DNA from: Palsa-147 sp036513895
GTDB taxonomy: Bacteria; Acidobacteriota; Terriglobia; Acidiferrales; UBA7541
Length of the DNA stretch: 64,000 nt
NCBI GenBank assembly: GCA_036513895.1
Contig: DATBYF010000028.1
Coordinates: 1 to 64,000, forward strand
Direction: 5' to 3'
In this document: piece by piece, positions 51,939 through 60,608 of the stretch
Numbering within the stretch: the stretch's first letter is position 1
Layout: each line of letters begins with the position of its first letter
Translations under genes and position numbers: made by a program
Notes under the pieces: model-generated
Database searches by the model: none
Told to the model about the DNA's origin: nothing
The model's input: only the letters and a program-made list of their open reading frames with translations

Positions 51939-52976
51939 ATGATTCTAAAACGTTGTCTGAATTGCAGCGCGGTAGCACTAGCAGTATTAACCGCCACTTG
52001 CCTCTATGCTCAAACGCCGGCGCGCGCGCAGACTTTTCCTCTCCGCGACACTTCCGGCCTAAATGCTCCGTCAGCAGTGAAGGCTGAAGCCGTAAATTTT
52101 ATGGGACGCAAATCCGTCCGCATCACCGTGGATGGCGATGACCGCGACGGCCTTGTGCTCCTGCCTGGCACCGACTTCCAGGATGGCGTGATCGAAGCCG
52201 ATATCGCGCTGAAGACCACCATGCCCCCGGGAGTCAGATATCCCGGCTTCGTGGGGATTGCTTTCCGCGCCAAGCCTGATGCATCGCGTTTCGAATTATT
52301 TTACTTGAGGCCGGGAAATGCGGTCGCCAACGATCAGACGATGCGGAACCACGCCGTCCAGTACACCTCGGAGCCCGATTTCGATTGGTACAAGCTGCGG
52401 CGCGAATGGCCGTCAGTGTATGAGTCTCATGCGGACCTCGCGATGGAAACTTGGACAAAAGTGCGCATCGAAGTGGCTGGCCGCGCCGCAAAACTCTATC
52501 TCAACGGATCGGCCAGCCCGAGTCTGGTAGTGGATGGTTTGAAAGGCGAGGATTTGCACGGCCCCGTCGGGCTGTGGGGCTTCACCGGCGAGGAAGCATA
52601 TTTTTCCAACGTGCGGATTACTCCGGTCGCTCCTCAGAATCTGAAGAACGGATCGGACGTCGCCGGTTCATGGGCGATGCAATATGCAACCGATGTGGAC
52701 GGTGGCGACGCGACAATGGAATTGCACCGCGACGGAGATAAAGTTACCGGAACGTGGTCGGGGCCGCTGGGCGACGCCCTTCCGATAACCGGCACCTGGC
52801 GGAACGGATACGTCGAACTCCGCTTCGCAGGCCAGTGGCCGAACCAAAGCCGCCGCGGAGCTCCGGGTCCGGTCCACGCATTCCTCACCGGCTGGATTGA
52901 CGGCGATTCCGCCAAGGGCCGCATCCGCGTGCCAGTCCATGCTGACGGCACATGGGTAGCAAAGCGGAAACAGTAA
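51939..52976 (+). CDS. Secreted LamG/DUF1080-like protein
   Basis: The protein has 345 residues. A signal peptide (VALAVLTATCLYAQ) precedes a concanavalin-like jelly-roll domain at about residues 35-225, seen in GVIEADIALKT, GFVGIAFRAKPD, FELFYLRPGNA, WTKVRIEVAGRAAKLYLNG and VGLWGFTGEEAYFSNVRI. A smaller C-terminal beta domain (about 235-345) has GTWSGPLGDALPITGTW. LamG-type domains bind carbohydrate, and DUF1080 members are often glycoside hydrolases, but catalytic residues are not clear. The neighbouring esterase may act on the same polymer. Confidence 0.75.
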   Translation: MILKRCLNCSAVALAVLTATCLYAQTPARAQTFPLRDTSGLNAPSAVKAEAVNFMGRKSVRITVDGDDRDGLVLLPGTDFQDGVIEADIALKTTMPPGVRYPGFVGIAFRAKPDASRFELFYLRPGNAVANDQTMRNHAVQYTSEPDFDWYKLRREWPSVYESHADLAMETWTKVRIEVAGRAAKLYLNGSASPSLVVDGLKGEDLHGPVGLWGFTGEEAYFSNVRITPVAPQNLKNGSDVAGSWAMQYATDVDGGDATMELHRDGDKVTGTWSGPLGDALPITGTWRNGYVELRFAGQWPNQSRRGAPGPVHAFLTGWIDGDSAKGRIRVPVHADGTWVAKRKQ

Positions 52977-53040
52977 ACAGCCGCGGCCGTTCCGCAATAG
53001 GCAGTATCCTGTTTCAACCAGCCCCAGCAACTCGCCTTCG

Positions 53041-53070
53041 TTGACTTACCCTCGGGCTAGGAATTAACAT
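53041..53070 (+). promoter_or_regulatory. Sigma70-type promoter of kinase 2, predicted leaderless transcript
   Basis: TTGACT (53041-53046) and TAACAT (53065-53070) are 18 bp apart. The expected start near 53077 is about 2 nt before the ATG at 53079. It matches the promoter of kinase 1. Confidence 0.7.
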
Positions 53071-53078
53071 TCGCGCCC

Positions 53079-55946
53079 ATGCCCGATTCTTCACCACTTT
53101 CCGGGCGAACGATTTCCCACTTCCGCATCATCGAAAAGTTGGGTGGCGGCGGCATGGGCGTCGTCTATAAGGCTGAGGATACCAAGCTAAGCCGGTTCGT
53201 GGCTCTCAAATTTCTGCCTGACGATGTGGCAAAAGACCCGCAGGCACTGGGCCGCTTTCAACGCGAAGCCAAAGCTGCCTCCGCGCTAAATCACCCGAAT
53301 ATCTGCACCATTTACGAAATTGATGAGCATGACGGGCAATCGTTCATTGCCATGGAGTTTCTGGATGGCGTGACGCTGAAGCATCTGATCAACGCAAAGC
53401 CCGTCGACATGGAAGTCTTGCTCGGCTTGGCGATTGAGATTGCAGACGCGCTCGATGCCGCCCACGTCGAAGGCATAGTTCATCGAGACATCAAACCCGC
53501 CAATATTTTCGTCACCAAACGTGGCCACGCAAAGATTCTCGATTTCGGGTTGGCGAAGACGTTGCCGTCTGCATCGGCGCTGTCAATGTCGGAGACACGC
53601 GATACCGCCGATGCAGTGCCACCCGAACACCTGACAAGTCCGGGCAGCATGCTCGGGACGGTCGCTTATATGTCTCCGGAGCAAGTACGCGCTAAGGAAC
53701 TGGACGCCCGAAGCGACCTCTTTTCTTTCGGTGCGGTGCTCTACGAAATGGCCACAGGCACGTTGCCATTCCGCGGCGAAAGTTCGGGAGTGATATTCAA
53801 AGCGATTCTGGACACGGCGCCGATTCCGCCCGTACGGCTGAATGCCGATGTGCCGGCAGAGCTTGAGCACATCATCTCCAAGGCCCTCGAGAAAGACCGC
53901 GAGACGCGCTATCAGCACGCCTCCGACATACGCGCCGACCTGAAGCGGCTGCAACGCGAAACTGAACCGGGACGTTCCGGGACGGCCACGGTTGCGCCTG
54001 CCGACTCGAAAACGCCCTCCTCCACTGCCAATGTCGTTCCCCATCTGTACCGGGTTGCTGCGCGGGCGGAAATAGGCGAGGAATTACAGCGGCAACGGGG
54101 AACGGCGCACGCTTCAGGTTCGGTTGTGGGCGGCAGTTCGGCGGTGGTCGCTGCGGCGAAACAGCATAAAGGCGCACTCATGGGCGGAATTATCGTCGCG
54201 CTTCTGCTGATCGCCAGTGCGGGATACGGTCTCTATTCGTTACTGGGCAAAAGATCGCTCACGATTCCGTTCCAAACTTTCGCCGTGACGCAAGTCACAA
54301 ACTCCGGCAAAGCTCTCTTCGCAGCGATTTCTCCGGATGGGAAGTACATCGTCGCCGTGATATTCGACAAAGGAAAATACAGTCTGTGGCTTCGCAACGT
54401 CGCTACCGGCAGCGACACCCAGATTCTCGCTCCTGATTCCTTGCTCGTTGAGGCGGTCGCTTTTTCTCCGGACGCGAACTACATATTTTATCGAAAGGCA
54501 GCGGATCCCTCGGAGCAAGCGTACATTCTCTATCGCCTGCCGGTGCTCGGCGGCTCGCCCCAGCTTCTGGTGCGCGACTTTGACAATGGCCCGACCTTCT
54601 CGCCCGACGGCAAGCGCATGGCGTACATGCGGGCTAACGATCCGGATGCGGGCAAATACCGCCTTCTTGCCGCGAACCTGGACGGCAGCGATGAGAAAGT
54701 GTTGCAAATCGCACCGCTGCCGTTTCCGGATTCGCTCTCCTGGTCGCCGGACGGGAAGAGCATCGCGTTTATCTCCTACTCGAATGCCAAGGCGCCAGCG
54801 CAAATCAGTGTGTTCGACATTGCCACCGGCAAGGACACTGCGCTTACCGCATTTTCCGAAAGGACTTTTGCCGCTATCGCGTGGACTCCCGACGGCCGAG
54901 GTCTTCTCGTCAATTATGCAGATCGCATGTCGGGCTCGACCAATCAGCAAATCGGCTATGTCTCCTATCCCGATGGCCGATTTCAATCGCTTACGAACGA
55001 CGTCCACGGCTATCAAGACCTGAGCATTTCTGCAGAGGGCAGGTCCATGGTTTCCGTCCAACAGCAGGAATCGGACTCCGTTCATGTGCAGCCTGCGGCA
55101 GGCAAGGGATCCCCCGTTGAAGTCAAGGGCCTTCCGAACCAGGGTGAGGTCGCCGCGGTTGACTGGGACGCGCACGGAAACTTAATTGTCGCAACGTCCT
55201 CCTCGCTTCTTCTATTGTCACTCGATGGAAGCCAGCAAACGACCCTCCTGTCTGATCCCAGCGCAACCATCCTTTCGGCATCTGCGTGCAGAAACGGCGG
55301 CCCGATTCTGTTGGGTTGGTACCTGAGGGGGGGACAGACCACGAAGAACATCTGGCGAGTAGATGCCGATGGGTCACATCCAATGCAGCTCACGAAGGGC
55401 AAAGACGACGAGCTACCGCTATGCGCGCTGGATGGAAAGTCGGCCTACTACTTTGACGGTGGCAGCTTCCGCTTGATGAGAGAGCCCATCGACGGCGGGT
55501 CCCCGGAGCTCGTGGAAGCCAGCGCCTTATCCAACGGATATGTATGGGGAGGTCTGAACTTCTCCCCCGATGGCAAGTGGATTCCGGAGATCGCGGCCAT
55601 ATCGGATCCCGCCACTCATTCCGCTGAAAACAAAATCGCTCTCATCGACGTGAATGCCAAATCCGCAGCGTCCACGAGATTTCTAGTTCCGCGTCCCGAT
55701 TTTGCGGAGCCGTTCTCGTTCACCCCCGATGGAATGGCAGTAACGTATAACATTGTCGAGGATGGCGTCGGCAACGTCTGGGAGCAACCCCTCAATGGTT
55801 CGCCGGGACATCGGCTGACGAACTTTACCTCCGACCGCATCCGCACATTCCGATTTTCGCCCGACGGCAAATCGCTCGCCGTCGCGCGCCAGCATGTCGT
55901 TTCCGACGTCGTTCTGCTCCGCGACACCAGCACCGCCTCGAAATAG
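53079..55946 (+). CDS. Ser/Thr protein kinase with transmembrane segment and C-terminal beta-propeller (kinase 2)
   Basis: This 955-residue paralogue of kinase 1 has identical numbering of the key residues: K44, D137 (HRDIKPAN) and D155 of DFG, with MSPEQ closing the activation segment. A transmembrane helix lies at about residues 367-390 (GALMGGIIVALLLIASAGYGLYSLLG). TolB-like blades follow (ISPDGKYIVAVIF, FSPDGKWIPEI and others). The two proteins are alike over their whole length, with the linker after the kinase domain most divergent. All catalytic motifs are intact, so both are probably active. The sensed ligand and the targets are unknown. Confidence 0.92.
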   Translation: MPDSSPLSGRTISHFRIIEKLGGGGMGVVYKAEDTKLSRFVALKFLPDDVAKDPQALGRFQREAKAASALNHPNICTIYEIDEHDGQSFIAMEFLDGVTLKHLINAKPVDMEVLLGLAIEIADALDAAHVEGIVHRDIKPANIFVTKRGHAKILDFGLAKTLPSASALSMSETRDTADAVPPEHLTSPGSMLGTVAYMSPEQVRAKELDARSDLFSFGAVLYEMATGTLPFRGESSGVIFKAILDTAPIPPVRLNADVPAELEHIISKALEKDRETRYQHASDIRADLKRLQRETEPGRSGTATVAPADSKTPSSTANVVPHLYRVAARAEIGEELQRQRGTAHASGSVVGGSSAVVAAAKQHKGALMGGIIVALLLIASAGYGLYSLLGKRSLTIPFQTFAVTQVTNSGKALFAAISPDGKYIVAVIFDKGKYSLWLRNVATGSDTQILAPDSLLVEAVAFSPDANYIFYRKAADPSEQAYILYRLPVLGGSPQLLVRDFDNGPTFSPDGKRMAYMRANDPDAGKYRLLAANLDGSDEKVLQIAPLPFPDSLSWSPDGKSIAFISYSNAKAPAQISVFDIATGKDTALTAFSERTFAAIAWTPDGRGLLVNYADRMSGSTNQQIGYVSYPDGRFQSLTNDVHGYQDLSISAEGRSMVSVQQQESDSVHVQPAAGKGSPVEVKGLPNQGEVAAVDWDAHGNLIVATSSSLLLLSLDGSQQTTLLSDPSATILSASACRNGGPILLGWYLRGGQTTKNIWRVDADGSHPMQLTKGKDDELPLCALDGKSAYYFDGGSFRLMREPIDGGSPELVEASALSNGYVWGGLNFSPDGKWIPEIAAISDPATHSAENKIALIDVNAKSAASTRFLVPRPDFAEPFSFTPDGMAVTYNIVEDGVGNVWEQPLNGSPGHRLTNFTSDRIRTFRFSPDGKSLAVARQHVVSDVVLLRDTSTASK

Positions 55947-56007
55947 CTGGCGAATCGCGAAGCGGAAGAGTCGGGCCGCCACCTTCGGAAGCTCATTTTT
56001 CAAAGTT

Positions 56008-56165
56008 TTAGTCTTGGCGCAGCGCGCCCGCCGGATCGACACGTAGAGCTCGTGCCGCGGGGATCGCACTTGCGAGCGCTGCGATCGCGAGCAAAAAGAC
56101 AGCCGCGCCCGCGAATGTAGCCGGGTCAAGCGGCGAAATGCCGAACAATCTTGAATTCGTGTGCC
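56008..56165 (-). pseudogene. C-terminal remnant of a FtsX/MacB-type ABC permease
   Basis: On the minus strand one frame ending at TAA 56008 encodes about 50 residues with the typical C-terminus of this family: SRLFGISPLDPATFAG, a transmembrane stretch AAVFLLAIAALAS, and IPAARALRVDPAGALRQD. Upstream of it the similarity stops and no start codon or transmembrane domain follows, so this is a decayed fragment. The rest of 55947-56354 contains nothing else recognisable. Confidence 0.75.
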
Positions 56166-56354
56166 CGGATGTCCCGGAATAAAGCGTACAGCAAATTCCC
56201 CTGACACTTAAGGCGGGTTCAGGATGCCATCTTCATTACCCGGTCTGCTCTAATTCACCTGCGAGTAAGACGAAAGTATCCTTCAGGTAACCAGCCAGGC
56301 CCGCTTTCTAAACTCGCGTGTTTATACATTCAAGATTTCAAGGGGAGACTAATA

Positions 56355-56939
56355 ATGCGACGGATAATTTTTGCATTAATCGCACTTTTCGTGTTCACTC
56401 CCGGTGTCTTTGCGCAAAATTCGGGCAGCGATCATGTGAACGTAGGAGTTTACGGGGATTTCGTCAGGCTGAATTCGGGTGACGTGAATCTTCTCGGCGT
56501 GGGTGGTCGAGTGTCTTTTAACGTTCTCCCGGTCGTGCAAATTGAAGCAGAGAGCGGATACAACTTCGAGCAAGGCTTCAGCAATCAGCTCAGCACGTCA
56601 GGTGGGACGGTTACCTACGTTAACAGCGACTTGCGTTCCGTGGATGTGCTCGCTGGGCCAAAGCTCATGACCAATCGCGGACCTGTGCGCGTCTTCGCAA
56701 CCGTAAAGGGCGGCTTCACGAATTTTCTGGTGAGCTCCGCGCCCGCGACTGCAGGAACTTATTTCAATACGTTCGGCAACAGCGGATCGAACATCTACGG
56801 CGTCCTTTATCCCGGCGGCGGAGTAGAGGGCTTCTGGGGCGTTTTCGGTCTTCGGTTTGACGTGGGCGATCAAATCATTTTCAGCAATGGCGCGCATAAC
56901 AATCTGAGACTCACATTTGGACCGACCATCCGTTTCTAA
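56355..56939 (+). CDS. Small outer-membrane beta-barrel protein
   Basis: The protein has 194 residues. A signal peptide (MRRIIFALIALFVFTPGVFA) is followed by alternating hydrophobic strands, for instance VNVGVYGDFVRLN, VQIEAESGYNFEQGF and VFGLRFDVGDQIIF. The protein ends in a terminal aromatic residue (TIRF), as outer-membrane barrels do. It fits an eight-stranded OmpA/OmpW-like barrel without a periplasmic domain. AGGGGA precedes the ATG. No partner gene is evident. Confidence 0.8.
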   Translation: MRRIIFALIALFVFTPGVFAQNSGSDHVNVGVYGDFVRLNSGDVNLLGVGGRVSFNVLPVVQIEAESGYNFEQGFSNQLSTSGGTVTYVNSDLRSVDVLAGPKLMTNRGPVRVFATVKGGFTNFLVSSAPATAGTYFNTFGNSGSNIYGVLYPGGGVEGFWGVFGLRFDVGDQIIFSNGAHNNLRLTFGPTIRF

Positions 56940-57009
56940 GGCGTTCCGAGAGAGAGCTCACGAGTTTTGTCGTGAGCGTCGAAGGGCGGCCTGCCGCCAA
57001 AATTCCTTG

Positions 57010-57067
57010 CTGTGGCATACTGCATCATCGCGGACGCGCTCGTGCTGCGTGGCTGAGCATGCCACAG
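57010..57067. repeat. Inverted repeat upstream of the MFS gene
   Basis: CTGTGGCAT (57010-57018) and ATGCCACAG (57059-57067) are perfect complements separated by 40 nt. The element ends 27 bp before the TTG start at 57095. It may be a regulator site or a 5' RNA structure. Confidence 0.5.
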
Positions 57068-57094
57068 TAGGAATCCGCAAACAGGGCTCACGGA

Positions 57095-58261
57095 TTGCGA
57101 AACAAACTCTGGATCGGGCACCTCGGCTTCGTTCTCCACGGTGTCGCCAACACCACCCTCGGCCCGATTCTTCCCGTGCTATCGCTACGCTGGGCGCTCG
57201 ATGACGTCCACGCGGGCCAGCTCTTCACCGCTCAGTTTCTAGGAGCTGTGATTGGAACAGTTCTATCAAGCCGCCTAATGATCTGGCTCGGCTGTCGTCG
57301 CGCAGCGGCGCTTGGCATGCTTTTTCTTGCCACAGGGCTAGCGACAATCGGCGTGAGCGGTCCAATCGCCGCCAAGGCTTGCGTCTTCTGTCTGGGTCTT
57401 GGCATCGGCGTGAGCGTCACTCCGATCAATCTCTGGATCACACTCGCGGAACCCGAGCGCAGCGCGGCCGCCGCAAATCTACTCAATGCGTCGTGGTGCA
57501 TCGGCGCGGCCACTTCAGCTCCGATCATCACTTTTCTCGTGCTTCGCACGAACCTTACTCACATTCTCGATGTAATTTCGATTCTCTTGCTCTTGATGGC
57601 TGCTCTCTTGGCGGCTGAACGCGAACCGCTTCCGCCATTTCCCGCGCCAGTGGATCCGTCGGAAGCCATTGCGAAATCACGCAGCGCCACGCGGCGCCTG
57701 TTCATCCTTCTTATCTCCGCAATGATCTTCGTTTATGTCGGCACGGAATCCGGTGTCGGCGGTTGGGTGACGACCTATGCCAATCGCCTGAGCCTGCTGC
57801 CAGCTGGAAGCATGGGTTTCGCGCAATCCACCTTCTTCGGCGCGCTTCTTATCGGCCGTGTTGCCGCTCCGTTCATCCTCAAGCGAATCAAGGGATCGAA
57901 CCTGGTGTTGCTCAGCGCGGGCGTCTCTGTCGTGGGCATGTCGCTCTCGGTAATCGCGTCGCAATCAGCGCCAGTTCTCGCCGGTCTTTTCATTGCGGGC
58001 ATCGGTTTCGCCGCTATTTTCCCCACAACGGTCGCGACGTTCTCCGACCGCCTGGGCGCCGAGTCCATGCGTTTGGCAGGATGGATATTTCCGTTGGGCT
58101 ACGTAGGCGCGGCACTCGTTCCCTTCGCGATGGGAGCAGCGTCGGACAAATTTCACGGATTGCGCTTCGGAATGGCGGTCGCTCTCGCCTGCGCCTTAAT
58201 TCTGTGCGCCATCCAATTCGAGATCATCAGGCTTCTTCGCCGCGGGCCTGCCGCCAGCTGA
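57095..58261 (+). CDS. MFS transporter
   Basis: The 388-residue membrane protein has about eleven or twelve transmembrane helices. The first helix contains GFVLHGVANTTLGPILPVLS and the second loop SSRLMIWLGCRRAAALG resembles the MFS signature. The TTG at 57095 opens the frame, and no better start is seen. It precedes a carboxylate-amine ligase and two ATP-grasp genes on the same strand with short gaps, so it could export their product. This link is positional only. The substrate family is not identifiable from sequence. Confidence 0.87.
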   Translation: MRNKLWIGHLGFVLHGVANTTLGPILPVLSLRWALDDVHAGQLFTAQFLGAVIGTVLSSRLMIWLGCRRAAALGMLFLATGLATIGVSGPIAAKACVFCLGLGIGVSVTPINLWITLAEPERSAAAANLLNASWCIGAATSAPIITFLVLRTNLTHILDVISILLLLMAALLAAEREPLPPFPAPVDPSEAIAKSRSATRRLFILLISAMIFVYVGTESGVGGWVTTYANRLSLLPAGSMGFAQSTFFGALLIGRVAAPFILKRIKGSNLVLLSAGVSVVGMSLSVIASQSAPVLAGLFIAGIGFAAIFPTTVATFSDRLGAESMRLAGWIFPLGYVGAALVPFAMGAASDKFHGLRFGMAVALACALILCAIQFEIIRLLRRGPAAS

Positions 58262-58368
58262 GCGGTCAGACCTCGCTCTAGTACCCCACACGTGTATTTT
58301 CAGTCGCCCCGCAGTATCATAGGCGCTCTTTCAGGGTGCACATTCCCGGTGGCCGGAGGGTCCTCCCC

Positions 58369-59502
58369 ATGGCTCATCGCTTCACGATCGGCGTCGAGGA
58401 AGAATTTCAGATTATCGATCCTGCGTCGGGAGAACTTCGCTCGCATGTCAGCCAGTTGATTGCCGCAAGCTCTCCGGAAGTCGGCGACCAAATCAAGCCC
58501 GAGTTGCACCAATCCATCGTCGAGATGGGCACTAAGATTTGCGAAAACGTCGACGAATTGCGTCCCGAAATTTATCGCATGCGCCGCGAGATTGTGAACG
58601 CGGCCGATCGCGCCGGCTCGCAAGTCGCCGCCGCCGGCACTCATCCTTTTTCGAGTTGGATCGATCAGGTAATTTCACCCGGCGAGCGATACAACAACAT
58701 CGTCGAGGAACTGCAGCAACTCGCGCGTTCGCTGCTGATTTTCGGCATCCACGTTCACGTCGCCATGCCCGATCGCACCACCACCATCGCTCTGATGAAT
58801 CAAGTCGGCTACTTCCTGCCGCATTTGCTGGCGCTCTCCACCAGTTCGCCATTCTGGATGGGCCGCGATACCGGCCTCAAATCTTTTCGCACCACCGTCT
58901 TTCGCAGATTTCCGCGCACCGGCGTGCCGGAATATTTCGCTTCATGGAGCGATTACGACGATTACGTCAAACTCCTCGTAGAGCTGCATTGCATTGATAA
59001 CGCGAAGAAGATCTGGTGGGACGTCCGGCCTCATCCGATGTTTGGCACGCTCGAATTCAGAATTTGCGACGTGCCCACGCGCGCCGAAGACTCCATCACT
59101 CTTGCAGCGTTGACGCAGGCCATCGTCGTGAAGCTGCATCGCCTGTACACAAAAAATCTCGGCTTCCGCCACTATCCGAAAGCATTGATCGAAGAAAATA
59201 AATGGCGCGCCGTGCGCTGGGGAATTGACGGCAAGCTGATTGATTTCGGCAAACGCGAAGAAGTGCCCATGCGCGAGCTCGCGCTGGAACTGCTCGAGTT
59301 CATAGACGATGTGGTCGACGATCTGGGAAGCCGCAGCGCCGTCGAAGGCGTCCATCGAATTCTGCGGGAAGGCACCAGCGCGGAGCGCCAGCTAAACGTA
59401 TTTCGTGAAACGGGAAGTCTTCAAGCTGTTGTGCGGCAGCTCGTCGCCGAAACGCGCGAAGGCACCGACCGCCCCAACGCATCGTCGGCAGGCCGCGATT
59501 GA
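58369..59502 (+). CDS. Carboxylate-amine ligase (YbdK/GCS2 type)
   Basis: The 377-residue enzyme belongs to the glutamate-cysteine-ligase type 2 family, which joins a carboxylate, often a gamma-glutamyl group, to an amine with ATP. Signatures are FTIGVEEEFQIIDP at the N-terminus, GIHVHVAMPD, WWDVRPHPMFGTLEFRICD and the C-terminal helices. ATG 58369 is favoured because similarity starts at HRFTIGVEEEF. The genes downstream are two ATP-grasp ligases, so the three probably make one compound. The substrate cannot be read, and gamma-glutamylcysteine synthesis is possible but unproven. Confidence 0.9.
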   Translation: MAHRFTIGVEEEFQIIDPASGELRSHVSQLIAASSPEVGDQIKPELHQSIVEMGTKICENVDELRPEIYRMRREIVNAADRAGSQVAAAGTHPFSSWIDQVISPGERYNNIVEELQQLARSLLIFGIHVHVAMPDRTTTIALMNQVGYFLPHLLALSTSSPFWMGRDTGLKSFRTTVFRRFPRTGVPEYFASWSDYDDYVKLLVELHCIDNAKKIWWDVRPHPMFGTLEFRICDVPTRAEDSITLAALTQAIVVKLHRLYTKNLGFRHYPKALIEENKWRAVRWGIDGKLIDFGKREEVPMRELALELLEFIDDVVDDLGSRSAVEGVHRILREGTSAERQLNVFRETGSLQAVVRQLVAETREGTDRPNASSAGRD

Positions 59503-59580
59503 ATTTCGCCGAACGAATTTGCGAATGAAGTTCTCGCTCTTGAATCGAACCACAAAATTTCGTTCTGAGGAGTTGCAGTC

Positions 59581-60570
59581 ATGAAGATTGGGCTCATGTG
59601 CGGACGCGAATTCAGTTTCCCTCCCGCGTTCTTGCAGCGCGTCAACGAAATGGGCGCGAAAGACGGAATCTCCGCCGAATTCGTTAAGCTCTCGGGAACA
59701 AAAATGGGCGAGCCCGCGCAATATCGCGTCATTGTGGATCGCATTTCGCACGAAGTGGAATACTACCGCGGATATTTGAAGCACGCCGTGCTGCAGGGAT
59801 CTTACGTCATCAACAATCCGTTCTGGTGGACCGCCGACGACAAATTTTTCAATTATTCTGTAATGAAGAAACTCGGTCTCGCAATTCCAAAAACAATTTT
59901 ACTTCCGCAAAAAGGTTATCCATCCGATGTGGACATAAATTCAGAATCGCTGCGCAATCTCGAATATCCGATCGATTGGGACGCTCTGCTCGATTACGTT
60001 GGCAGGCCCGCGATTCTGAAACCATTTTCCGGCGGCGGCTGGAAGCACGTATACAAAGTGAATAATCGCGAAGAACTTCTCGCCGCGTATGATGGAACTT
60101 CCCCCTATTGCATGACGCTGCAACAATTCATCAACTTCGACAAATATGTCCGCTGCTTCACATTCGGCAAAAATGAAATCCTGCCCGTTGCATACGACCC
60201 AAAAGATCGGAAGTACCTCGTCATTCACGAATATTTGACGCCGGAGCTCGGCGACCGCGTGGTGCGCGACGCGCAGCTCATCAATCAGGCCCTCGGCTAT
60301 GAGATGAACACGATTGAGTTCGCCATTGATAACGGGATTCCGTATGCCATCGATTTTTTGAATCCCGCGCCGGATTTTGAGCGCGATCGCATCACCGAAT
60401 TTTATTTCAAGGAAGTGGTGGAGCGCATGGCGAGGCTGGTGATTGATCGCGCGTTGCGCGGGGAGCCCTCGAATCCGTGGCCGCGCTGGGAGGGATTGCT
60501 GGGAATCGGCAAGCCAGCCGGATTTATCGGCTCGCCGGGCGCGACGCAAGCTGGGGCGAAAACGGCATGA
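59581..60570 (+). CDS. ATP-grasp ligase (RimK/glutathione-synthetase-like)
   Basis: The protein has 329 residues. The N-terminal half is a substrate-binding domain (MKIGLMCGREFSFPPAFLQR). The ATP-grasp core is seen in DDKFFNYSVMKKLGLAIPKT, in the nucleotide loop RPAILKPFSGGGWKHVYKV and in MNTIEFAIDNGIPYAIDFLNPAPDFE, with the Mg-binding acidic residues (E, D and N) in place. GGAGTTG precedes the ATG. It is 78 bp from the carboxylate-amine ligase. Such enzymes form peptide or amide bonds through acyl phosphates. The substrate is unknown. Confidence 0.82.
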   Translation: MKIGLMCGREFSFPPAFLQRVNEMGAKDGISAEFVKLSGTKMGEPAQYRVIVDRISHEVEYYRGYLKHAVLQGSYVINNPFWWTADDKFFNYSVMKKLGLAIPKTILLPQKGYPSDVDINSESLRNLEYPIDWDALLDYVGRPAILKPFSGGGWKHVYKVNNREELLAAYDGTSPYCMTLQQFINFDKYVRCFTFGKNEILPVAYDPKDRKYLVIHEYLTPELGDRVVRDAQLINQALGYEMNTIEFAIDNGIPYAIDFLNPAPDFERDRITEFYFKEVVERMARLVIDRALRGEPSNPWPRWEGLLGIGKPAGFIGSPGATQAGAKTA

Positions 60571-60608
60571 CGGACTCGGCCCTATCTCGCGCGGGAGCAG
60601 ATGTCTAG

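Noticed and set aside
54240..55175. Open frame of 311 codons opposite kinase 2
   Set aside because: It lies antisense to repeated propeller blades, is Arg-rich and has no ribosome site.
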